DNA from: CAXSEF01 sp964236535
GTDB taxonomy: Bacteria > Pseudomonadota > Alphaproteobacteria > Acetobacterales > Acetobacteraceae
NCBI GenBank assembly: GCA_964236535.1
Contig: CAXSEF010000079.1
Span: forward strand, 1 to 15,490
DNA length: 15,490 nt
Direction: 5' to 3'
Part shown: piece by piece, positions 5,924-11,819 of the stretch
Numbering within the stretch: the stretch's first letter is position 1
Layout of the letters: each line of letters starts with the position of its first letter
Translations under genes and position numbers: made by a program
Notes under the pieces: generated by a model
What the model was told of the DNA's origin: nothing
Database searches by the model: none
Seen by the model: the letters and a program-made list of their open reading frames with translations, nothing else

Positions 5924-8665
5924 TCAGAACCGCCCGGTAATGTTGAAGACCACCGAGGCCGGCGGCCCGGCCAGCGCGCTGCTGTAGTAGTGCGCGTCGC
6001 TGTAGACGCCGGCATAGGAGAAGTTCGCCAGATACCTGTAGGCGAAATAGTGCATGTTAAAGATGTTCTGCGCGTTCACCGCGAACTTCAGCGACTTCAG
6101 CCCGTAGGCGTGCTCCAGCGGCAGGGTGTAGCTGCCCAGGAAGTTGACCGTGTTGAACTCGGGCAGCTTGTAGCCCGGGCTGGTGACCGTCGCGGCCTCC
6201 AGCTGCGGGTTCGGCTCGATGGCGGGATTCGCGCTCAGGTTGTAGGTGGTGTACTGCTGCCCGGTGTACTGGTCCCACACCCGCAACGAGATCGGCCCCT
6301 TCTCGTAGGAGCCGCCGACGTTGAGCAGGTAGGCCGGGATCGACGACAGGTTGGTGTCCTGGAACCCGTAGCCGAACTGGTCCTGGAACGGCGTCGTGCT
6401 CGCCGCGTAGTTGTTCAGGTACTCGGCCTGGTTGTACGAGCCGTTGGCGAACACCTGCACCGCGGGCGTGACCCGGTACTGCGCGGACGCCTCGACGCCG
6501 CGATACTGGTTCGCGCCGGTGTTCGAGTACAGGAACTGGCTGGTCAGGTAGTTGGCATAGAACCCGACCGCGCTGGTCGTCTTCTGGTAGAAGTAGTCGA
6601 GGTTCAGGTACAGCCGCGGCGTGTCGTAGCGGATGCCCGCCTCGTAGGCGTGCAGCAGCGTCGAGTGCGGCGCCTGCGTCGACCCCGAGTTGCCCAGCGT
6701 GAAGTCCTGCAGCTGCGGGAACGAGGCGCTGCGCCCGTAGCTCGCATAGAGCACGGTGTGGTACGGCAGGTCGTAGCTGCCGCCGAGATAGGGCTCGAAC
6801 GCCTTGTCGTAGCTCTTCAGCAGGTAGGGGTTGGCCCCGTCCACGCCCATCGGCCCGGGGATCGGCTCGTCCACGGTGGTCAGCACGCCTTCCCAGGCGG
6901 CGCCCGGCTCGAAGTGCAGGGTGTTGTGGATCAGGTCGATGCGGTCCTGCGCATAGCCCTGGTACACCTGCCGGACGGCGCCGCCGGCCGGGTAGATCAG
7001 CGAGTTGTAGCCGGGGATCTGCGGCATGCCGAGGTTGGCGCCGATGTAGTCGCCGAGCTGCGGCGACTCCTCCTTCGCGAACAGGCCGCCGATGGTGATG
7101 TTGTTGTACGGCAGGAAGATGTTGGCCTTCGGCGTGATGCCGTAGGTGTTGGTCGCGGAGTAGCCGATCGCGGCGGCCTCGCCGTACTTGTAGCTGTCGA
7201 CGTTGGTGGGGTCGGAGTTGGCCGGCGCGTTGACCAGCGGGTTGTAGGTGAACGCGCCGGGCACGGAGTACGGGCTGTTGAAGTTCGCCGCCGCCGACGG
7301 GCCCACCGGGCCCTGGGCATAGAACGGCACCTGGAAGTTCGGCTGGTATGGATACGACGAGCTGATGATGCTCGGGTTGACCTCGCTCGACGTCTTGTCG
7401 GTGGTGCCGACGTAGAACATCTTGCCGCTGAGGATCAGGTGCTCGTTGATGTAGGTCTCGTCGCCGAGGATGGCGGTGAGGAACGTGTTGTCCTCGCGGT
7501 ACAGGCTCAGGTTCTTGCCGATGTCGTAGTAGTACCCGTCCGCCGCGATCAGGTTGGTCGCCACCGGCGACGGCGGCAGGTAGCCGCTGCCGGTGTTGTA
7601 GATCACGTCCAGCGTGACGTGCGAGGTGCCGTCGAAATACGGCTTGTCGAAGCTCGCGTTGAAGTCGCGATACTTGGCGTTGGTGTTCTGGATGAAGCCG
7701 GCGTTCTCGCTGCGGTCATAGCGGAACAGCGCCAGCAGCCCGTCCGTCCCCGGGATCGCCCCGGTGTTCGCGGTCAGCCCGTACTCGGTGAAGTCGAACG
7801 AGCCCACCCCGCCGGTCACCTCGAGGAACGGCTTCGGCGTCGGCTTGATCGTCTGGTAGGCGATGGTGCCGCCGTTGGTGCCGAACCCCTGCACGTCCAC
7901 CGGCGCCGTGCCCGGATAGACGTTGACCGAGCTGGTCTGCCCGATGGTGACAACGTTGCCGATGTTGTTCGACAGGAACCCGCCCTGGCCGCCGCTGAGC
8001 AGGTCGTTGACCGGAACGCCGTCCAGGGTCTCCGACAGCTCGGAATAGCGCACGCCGCGCACCGTCAGCTCCGGCGTGTTCTGCCCCACGCCCGACTGGT
8101 ACGAGTTCACCGACGGCGTCTGCTTCAGCAGGCTCTGCACCGACCCCAGCGCGCCGGTCGACTGGATCTCCGCCTGCCCGACCTCGGACACCGCCGACGC
8201 CACGTCCTTCTCCTTGAGCAGCAGCTCGCGATACGTCTTCTGCACCGTATCCACGTTGACCGTCGTGCCGGCCTGCAGCGCGTCGACCTGCGCGCTGCCG
8301 CTCGACGTCGCACCCCCCGGCGTCGCCCCGAAGTTCGCCCCCGAGTTGACCCCCGCCGCCGTCGTCCCGCCGCTCACCGCACCGGCCGCCGTCGCCGCCT
8401 GCCCGGAATCCTGCCCGCTCGGCGCCACGCCCTGCTTGGCCGCCGTCGCCGCCTTCGAGCGGCTCCTCGCCCGGCCCTTCGCCCGGTGCGGCGAGTTGCC
8501 GGGAACCAGCTGCTGCCCGCTGTTGTTGGCCGGCGCCGGCTGCACCGCCGGCGCCGGCACCACCGCCGGCGCCGCATTCTGCGCGAACGCGGCAAGCGGG
8601 GAGACACCCCAGGCAACGCTGCAGGCCGTGAACATCAGCAGATACTGACGTCGGGACTTCCACAT
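5924..8665 (-). CDS. TonB-dependent outer-membrane receptor
   Basis: This outer-membrane beta-barrel should import a ligand with energy from TonB. The 913-residue product starts MWKSRRQYLLMFTACSVAW with signal cleavage near FAQ-NAAP (about 29). Residues 30-135 are an unusual Ala/Pro/Gly-rich linker with a basic patch HRAKGRARSRSK. The plug domain follows (about 152-270: SLLKQTPSVNS, LTVRGVRYSELSETLDGVPV, GTNGGTIAYQT). A long Tyr/Asn/aromatic-rich barrel ends with FNITGRF, a terminal Phe as expected for BAM-assembled proteins. The ATG at 8665 is chosen for the signal peptide and an AGGA sequence about ten bases upstream; an in-frame ATG at 8716 is rejected. The gene is visibly less GC-saturated than its neighbours. 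It lies just upstream of a full peptide-type ABC importer on the same strand, suggesting a shared ligand. Confidence 0.95.
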   Translation of the reverse strand: MWKSRRQYLLMFTACSVAWGVSPLAAFAQNAAPAVVPAPAVQPAPANNSGQQLVPGNSPHRAKGRARSRSKAATAAKQGVAPSGQDSGQAATAAGAVSGGTTAAGVNSGANFGATPGGATSSGSAQVDALQAGTTVNVDTVQKTYRELLLKEKDVASAVSEVGQAEIQSTGALGSVQSLLKQTPSVNSYQSGVGQNTPELTVRGVRYSELSETLDGVPVNDLLSGGQGGFLSNNIGNVVTIGQTSSVNVYPGTAPVDVQGFGTNGGTIAYQTIKPTPKPFLEVTGGVGSFDFTEYGLTANTGAIPGTDGLLALFRYDRSENAGFIQNTNAKYRDFNASFDKPYFDGTSHVTLDVIYNTGSGYLPPSPVATNLIAADGYYYDIGKNLSLYREDNTFLTAILGDETYINEHLILSGKMFYVGTTDKTSSEVNPSIISSSYPYQPNFQVPFYAQGPVGPSAAANFNSPYSVPGAFTYNPLVNAPANSDPTNVDSYKYGEAAAIGYSATNTYGITPKANIFLPYNNITIGGLFAKEESPQLGDYIGANLGMPQIPGYNSLIYPAGGAVRQVYQGYAQDRIDLIHNTLHFEPGAAWEGVLTTVDEPIPGPMGVDGANPYLLKSYDKAFEPYLGGSYDLPYHTVLYASYGRSASFPQLQDFTLGNSGSTQAPHSTLLHAYEAGIRYDTPRLYLNLDYFYQKTTSAVGFYANYLTSQFLYSNTGANQYRGVEASAQYRVTPAVQVFANGSYNQAEYLNNYAASTTPFQDQFGYGFQDTNLSSIPAYLLNVGGSYEKGPISLRVWDQYTGQQYTTYNLSANPAIEPNPQLEAATVTSPGYKLPEFNTVNFLGSYTLPLEHAYGLKSLKFAVNAQNIFNMHYFAYRYLANFSYAGVYSDAHYYSSALAGPPASVVFNITGRF

Positions 8666-8691
8666 GAACGGCTTATCCTGACAAAGGAAAC

Positions 8692-8706
8692 CGCAGCGCC
8701 GCTGCG
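8692..8706 (-). promoter_or_regulatory. Hairpin in the receptor mRNA leader
   Basis: CGCAGC and GCTGCG face each other across a 3-base loop. On the transcribed strand the stem is extended by AAC upstream and GTT downstream, the latter followed by TCCTTTG. It lies 27-41 bases before the receptor start codon, within the leader predicted from the sigma-54-like promoter. It could modulate ribosome access or act as a weak attenuator. Only the stem itself is seen. Confidence 0.35.
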
Positions 8707-8760
8707 TTCGGTGCAAGGCCCGTCGCCTCTCGGCATCGTGCGGGGCCTCACGGATTGTTC

Positions 8761-8777
8761 AGCAACTTGTGTGCCAA
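8761..8777 (-). promoter_or_regulatory. Sigma-54 (-24/-12) promoter-like site upstream of the receptor
   Basis: The minus strand reads TTGGCACACAAGTTGCT. The RpoN consensus is YTGGCACG-N4-TTGCW, with GG and GC exactly ten bases apart. This site matches every specified position except the G after CAC, which is A. Transcription would start near 8750, giving an about 85-nt leader before the receptor ATG at 8665. RpoN promoters need an enhancer-binding activator, and a palindrome at 8908-8917 is well placed. The match is seen; function is inference. Confidence 0.6.
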
Positions 8778-8907
8778 TCCTTAACCCGCCGGAAGCACCG
8801 CCGCCCCACATTGCGGCAGCACCGCTGACTTCGCTGACCGTCGTAACCGATCTGCCACAGTCGGCGTGACGCGAAGCGCGCAGTCACCTCCAGCCAGCCC
8901 GCAGGAT

Positions 8908-8917
8908 GGTTGCAACC
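8908..8917. promoter_or_regulatory. Perfect palindrome, candidate upstream activator site
   Basis: GGTTGCAACC is a perfect 10-bp palindrome in a locally less GC-rich stretch. It lies about 135 bp upstream of the sigma-54-like -24 element, inside the range where enhancer-binding proteins usually bind. A nearby direct repeat CGCTGAC (8823-8829 and 8832-8838) lies closer to the promoter. A short palindrome can occur by chance. Confidence 0.3.
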
Positions 8918-9104
8918 CAACAACAAAATCCGACCCGTGCTGCACCGCACGCTGGAAGAGCACACAAACTAGGCAAGCCTGCTCGCAGGTGGCGGTTTGA
9001 GGCCTCCGGTGCCGCTCCAGCAAGCAGCAAGCCCCCGCTGCCGCCGGCTCCCAGCCGCTGCGGCCCCCGACGCCTCGAACCATCGGTCAGCAGGGCCCGA
9101 ACCT

Positions 9105-9195
9105 CGATCAGCCCCGGCCTCTCGATCAGCCAACAACCTCTCGATCAGCCAACAGCCTTCGATCAGCCCCGGATCTTCAGTCAGCCCCGGATTTT
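9105..9195 (+). repeat. Tandem 18-19 bp repeats ahead of the lipoprotein genes
   Basis: Five head-to-tail units start at 9105, 9123, 9142, 9160 and 9178. They share CGATCAGCC (CAGTCAGCC in the last) followed by a variable CCGG/AACA part and CTCT or CTT. Degenerate half-copies flank them (9084 and 9196). Unit lengths are 18, 19, 18, 18 and 18, so no reading frame is kept. The array ends nine bases before the Shine-Dalgarno of the first lipoprotein gene. It could be an operator array or a transcribed leader. The rest of the gap between the receptor start and this array (8666-9104) holds only the promoter-like sites listed separately. Confidence 0.75.
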
Positions 9196-9215
9196 CCGTC
9201 ACCAAGGAGCGTGCG

Positions 9216-9479
9216 ATGCAGCAGACCACGACACCGTCCCGCGCCACGCGCCGCCCAGCCGAGCCGGCCGGGTGGCTGCCACGACGCCCGCAGGCGCTCG
9301 CGGCGCTCGCCCTGGCCGCAGGCCTCGCCGCGCTGTGCGGCTGCGCCGCGCCGCCCCCCGGTTCGCAGAACCAGGAGACCCACCGCGGCCCCGCGGTCGT
9401 CCCGGGCGGCGGAACTCCCGGCATCAACGGCCCCTACAACCTCCCGGGCCTCGCCCCGGTCGGCGCCCACGTGCTGTGA
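9216..9479 (+). CDS. Small lipoprotein of unknown function
   Basis: The product is 87 residues and I do not recognise its family. It has an Arg-rich N-terminus, a hydrophobic Ala/Leu core (about 27-41) and a lipobox-like LCGC ending at Cys43, predicting a lipid-anchored mature peptide of about 45 residues. The mature part is Pro/Gly-rich, contains NGPYNLPGLAP and has no recognisable domain. The start is well fixed: AAGGAG at 9204-9209 lies six bases before the ATG, and no signal peptide is seen further upstream. The second lipoprotein gene follows after 53 bp on the same strand, so they probably form a two-gene operon. Confidence 0.75.
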   Translation: MQQTTTPSRATRRPAEPAGWLPRRPQALAALALAAGLAALCGCAAPPPGSQNQETHRGPAVVPGGGTPGINGPYNLPGLAPVGAHVL

Positions 9480-9532
9480 CCACGCCCGCGCGTCCGCTGC
9501 CCGCCCGCCCAGCAACCCCGCAGGACCACGCA

Positions 9533-9955
9533 ATGACCCCAGCGAACCCGCCCCGCCCCGCCCCGCGCGCCGCCAGGATCGCCCTGCTCGCCGCCGCCTC
9601 GTCCGCCCTGCTCGTCGGCTGCGCGTCGCAGACCCGCCCGGGCGGCCTCGGCCTCGGCCCGCACAACGGCAACGCCTACGCCTGCCAGCCCGCCAGCCAG
9701 GCGCTGATCACCGAGGCCCGCCCGTTCAACTTCTACCCGGGCCCCGGCCCCAGCTTCGACGCCTGGTACGATCCGCACCGCGACCAGGTCGTCCTGACCT
9801 TCTACCATGCCGCGCCGCGCCGCATGGACCGGGTCGCCGGCGGCGCCGGCGTGCTCTACGCCGACGCCGACTTCGCCTGGAACGACCAGGGCACCGCGGG
9901 CATCCTCACCGACAAGAAGTACTCGCTCGTCTACGGCTGCCTCAAGCTCGCCTGA
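9533..9955 (+). CDS. MliC-like lipoprotein (possible C-type lysozyme inhibitor)
   Basis: The product is 140 residues with a perfect lipobox LVGC ending at Cys30, so it is a lipoprotein of the cell envelope. The mature part resembles the MliC fold (membrane-bound lysozyme inhibitor of C-type lysozyme). It has a first cysteine in YACQ (51), a strand VVLTF, then GAGVLYADADFAWNDQGTAG, matching the family pattern SG-x-x-Y...F-W-x-K-G-x-x-A, and a last cysteine in YGCL (136) able to pair with Cys51. The central Ser-Gly/Lys pattern is only partly kept, so inhibition of lysozyme is uncertain. AGGA at 9522-9525 supports the ATG at 9533. It is probably co-transcribed with the small lipoprotein gene before it. 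Confidence 0.7.
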   Translation: MTPANPPRPAPRAARIALLAAASSALLVGCASQTRPGGLGLGPHNGNAYACQPASQALITEARPFNFYPGPGPSFDAWYDPHRDQVVLTFYHAAPRRMDRVAGGAGVLYADADFAWNDQGTAGILTDKKYSLVYGCLKLA

Positions 9956-9986
9956 CCAGCGGCAGGACGCCCCGCCGGCCCAAAGC

Positions 9987-10061
9987 CCTTGGAACCCCGT
10001 GCTTAAACACGGGGATTCCAAAGGCAAGGCCTTTGGCGGAGTCCAGAGGCAGAGCCTCTGG
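9987..10061. terminator. Palindromic repeat copy 4, likely bidirectional terminator between convergent genes
   Basis: The 141-bp gap between the lipoprotein stop (9955) and the tonB-like stop (10097) is filled by stacked stems. The first is a long hairpin CCTTGGAACCCCGTG / CACGGGGATTCCAAAGG (9987-10024). The second is CCAAAGGC-AAG-GCCTTTGG (10018-10036), which overlaps the first and so cannot form with it. The third is CCAGAGGC-AGA-GCCTCTGG (10043-10061). There is no U-tract, so an intrinsic terminator of the classical type is not shown. The convergent setting makes a two-way transcription stop plausible. Sequence outside the stems places it in the dispersed repeat family. Confidence 0.6.
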
Positions 10062-10096
10062 CCTTGCCTGCCCGAGACCCCCGAACCTCGCCGGGA

Positions 10097-10897
10097 TCAG
10101 CCCGCGTCCGGGCTGATCTCGATCGGCACGCTGATGGTGATCGGCGTCGCCGGCATGTGCGCCCCGAACGGCCGGAACCCGCCGCGCTGCACCGCCGCCA
10201 GCGCCGCCTTGTCGATCAGCCCGTTGCCGCTGCTCCGCGCCACGCGTGCCGAGATCAGGTGCCCGTCCGGCCCGATCACCGCCTCGATGATCGCGGTCCC
10301 GCTCACGCCGAGCGCCGCGATCTGCGGCCCCACCTCGACGTGGCTCTGGATCAGGTTGTGCAGCCCCGCCCGGTACGGCCCGATCCCCGACGCCACGTCG
10401 GCCGGCGGCGCCGAGACTGGCGGCGAGGCGATCGGCGGCGCGCTGGTGGCCGTGCTCTGCGGCACCGCGTCCGCGCGCGGCGACGTCACCGAGGGCTGCG
10501 GCCGCGGCGGCACCGGCTTCGGCGGCCGCGGCTTGGCCACCGGCTTGGGCGGCGGCGGCCGCGGGATCTCGATCCGGCTCGGCGGCGCCACCTCGGGCGG
10601 GGCCAGCGCGACCGGCGGCGGCGGCGGCGGCGGCACGTCGGGCTGCGGCGGCGGCGGCACCGGCTGCGACGGCGCCTGCGCCAGCTGCTCGGGCGGCAGC
10701 TGCACGATCTGCACCTGCATCGGCGGCGGCGGCTCGATCGCCGGCTCCCGGGCGCCCATCAGCGCGGTGCCGGCCGCCACCATCGCCGCCACGATCAGCA
10801 GCGACAGCAGCGTCGCACGCCCCAGCCCGATCTCGTCCGGCTGCCACGACGGATAGACCTCGGCCGTCACACTCCGCATCGCCTCGTCATCCTCCAT
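10097..10897 (-). CDS. TonB-family energy transducer
   Basis: This inner-membrane protein spans the periplasm and transmits the proton-motive force to outer-membrane receptors such as the one in this window. The 266-residue product has a short cytoplasmic N-terminus, one membrane helix (about 26-47) and a long Pro-rich spacer (52-165, including runs of PPPP and KPV/RPPKP repeats). Its TonB C-terminal domain spans about 172-262 (VSGTAIIEAVIGPDGHL, RVARSSGNGLIDKAALAAV, GGFRPF). The ATG at 10897 follows a G-rich ribosome-binding stretch (GGGGGGTGGGGGC); an in-frame ATG at 10957 would lie upstream of the predicted transcription start. ExbB/ExbD partners are not visible but could lie in or beyond the assembly gap. 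I leave the symbol blank because several TonB paralogues are usual. Confidence 0.9.
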   Translation of the reverse strand: MEDDEAMRSVTAEVYPSWQPDEIGLGRATLLSLLIVAAMVAAGTALMGAREPAIEPPPPMQVQIVQLPPEQLAQAPSQPVPPPPQPDVPPPPPPPVALAPPEVAPPSRIEIPRPPPPKPVAKPRPPKPVPPRPQPSVTSPRADAVPQSTATSAPPIASPPVSAPPADVASGIGPYRAGLHNLIQSHVEVGPQIAALGVSGTAIIEAVIGPDGHLISARVARSSGNGLIDKAALAAVQRGGFRPFGAHMPATPITISVPIEISPDAG

Positions 10898-10922
10898 GCC
10901 CCCACCCCCCGACCGCGCCGGC

Positions 10923-10951
10923 GTGTAGGGCTCTCCCCGCGACCATGCAAG
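10923..10951 (-). promoter_or_regulatory. Putative sigma-70-type promoter of the tonB-like gene
   Basis: On the minus strand CTTGCA (10951-10946) and CTACAC (10928-10923) are separated by exactly 17 bases. This is a fair match to alphaproteobacterial housekeeping promoters. Transcription would begin near 10916, leaving a leader of about 19 nt that contains the G-rich ribosome-binding site. It was judged by eye only. Confidence 0.45.
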
Positions 10952-11005
10952 CGCCATACCGCCCTCGCCCGGCGCACGCGAACGCGTCCTGCGCCGCCCG
11001 CCGCC

Positions 11006-11105
11006 NNNNNNNNNNNNNNNNNNNNNNNNNNNNNNNNNNNNNNNNNNNNNNNNNNNNNNNNNNNNNNNNNNNNNNNNNNNNNNNNNNNNNNNNNNNNNNN
11101 NNNNN
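11006..11105. other. Assembly gap of 100 N
   Basis: Exactly 100 undetermined bases occur here, the usual placeholder for a scaffold gap of unknown length. The real distance and content between the tonB-like gene and the next genes are therefore unknown. Confidence 0.98.
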
Positions 11106-11198
11106 CGCCCGTCGCACGCCCGGCAGCCCGCCCCGCCAGGCCAGCCGGCGGATCGCCTCGATCACCGAAGCGGCGCCCCCGGCCACCGGCGAGGCCAT
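11106..11198 (-). CDS. Possible 5' fragment of a gene running into the assembly gap
   Basis: From an ATG at 11198 the minus strand reads 31 codons (MASPVAGGAASVIEAIRRLA and on) straight into the gap. Nearly all third positions are G or C and the peptide has a plausible amphipathic helix, which makes this frame the most gene-like of the six here. No good Shine-Dalgarno is seen and the frame is also open upstream of the ATG. I do not recognise the protein; it may be non-coding. Confidence 0.3.
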
Positions 11199-11249
11199 GC
11201 GCGCCCGGGTGCCGCGAAAGCGCGTCGCATGACCGGCAGGGCAGGGTCC

Positions 11250-11618
11250 TCACGGCGGCACAGGCAGCCTGGCCGCGCACGCCGCCGCCAGCTTGCCCGC
11301 CGGCCGCCCCAGGCACGCCACCGCCGCGTCCGACCCGCACGTCCGCGCCGCGGTATCGTAGTCCGTCGCCAGCACATCGCGCACGATCGGGATTTCGTGG
11401 TCCTTGGTCTTGCCGTCCAGCTCCAGCTGGTCCTGCATCGACTTCATCTCGCGCAGCGCGTCCACGCAGCCCGGGCTCACCACGTCGGCCCGCAGCAGCA
11501 GCACCGCCCGCGACGCCTCCAGCGACTTGATCAGCGGCGCCGCGTCCTGCAGGTCGTCCGCCCGCGCGCCCCCCGCCAGCACCAGCACCAGCACCAGCAC
11601 CCGAACCCGCAGAACCAT
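11250..11618 (-). CDS. Small secreted protein with four cysteines, function unknown
   Basis: The 122-residue product is probably periplasmic. A signal peptide (MVLRVRVLVLVLVLAGG) is cleaved near ARA-DD (20). The mature chain is mostly helical in character and has cysteines at 51, 94, 102 and 114, enough for two disulfides. I do not recognise the family. GGGGAGAA lies about five bases before the ATG at 11618, supporting the start. The hydrophobic core of the signal is encoded by a hexamer tandem repeat. Upstream lies repeat copy 5 and then the ABC exporter gene on the same strand; downstream is the gap-truncated frame. Confidence 0.7.
   Translation of the reverse strand: MVLRVRVLVLVLVLAGGARADDLQDAAPLIKSLEASRAVLLLRADVVSPGCVDALREMKSMQDQLELDGKTKDHEIPIVRDVLATDYDTAARTCGSDAAVACLGRPAGKLAAACAARLPVPP
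11577..11600 (-). repeat. Hexanucleotide tandem repeat inside a signal-peptide coding region
   Basis: Four perfect copies of CAGCAC (plus strand; GTGCTG in the coding direction) encode the alternating Val-Leu core of the signal peptide. Copy-number change would stay in frame but alter the length of the hydrophobic core. Confidence 0.7.
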
Positions 11619-11661
11619 GCCGCTTCTCCCCGGGCCTGAGGCCCAAAAAACCAGTCAAGCA

Positions 11662-11812
11662 CAAGGCCAGGCCCCTGCCTCAAGGCAGGAACCCGCCGGA
11701 ACCCGAGACCCCGGACCCAGGGAACGCCCCGGTGCATCCTGGCACCAGCCCCGAACAAACGGGATCAAAGGGCCTCGGGCCCTTTGCGGGTCCGGGCAGA
11801 GCCCGGCCTTGC
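11662..11812. repeat. Palindromic intergenic repeat, copy 5 (diverged)
   Basis: The left end (CAAGGCCAGG...ACCCGCC) and right end (GCGGGTCCGGGCAGAGCCCG then GCCTTG) are imperfect inverted copies. The interior has the hairpin CAAAGGGCC / GGGCCCTTTG (about 11766-11786). It fills the gap between the ABC exporter stop (11820) and the start region of the small secreted gene. It is more diverged than copies 1 and 3. Confidence 0.7.
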
Positions 11813-11819
11813 TCCCTGC

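Noticed and set aside
8837..8855. A second sigma-54-like site (TGGCAGATCGGTTAC on the minus strand)
   Set aside because: It has AC instead of the essential GC at the -12 element.
4034..8869. A 1611-codon plus-strand open frame
   Set aside because: It is antisense to the binding-protein and receptor genes, has no domain, and crosses repeats and promoter sequence; it is a compositional artefact.
9105..9195. CRISPR array
   Set aside because: Units are directly adjacent with no unique spacers, only 18-19 bp long and degenerate; no cas genes are in the window.
11631..11652. Intrinsic terminator (GGGCCTGAGGCCC with AAAAAA)
   Set aside because: On neither strand does a T-run follow the stem; on the minus strand the T-run precedes it, so the geometry is wrong.
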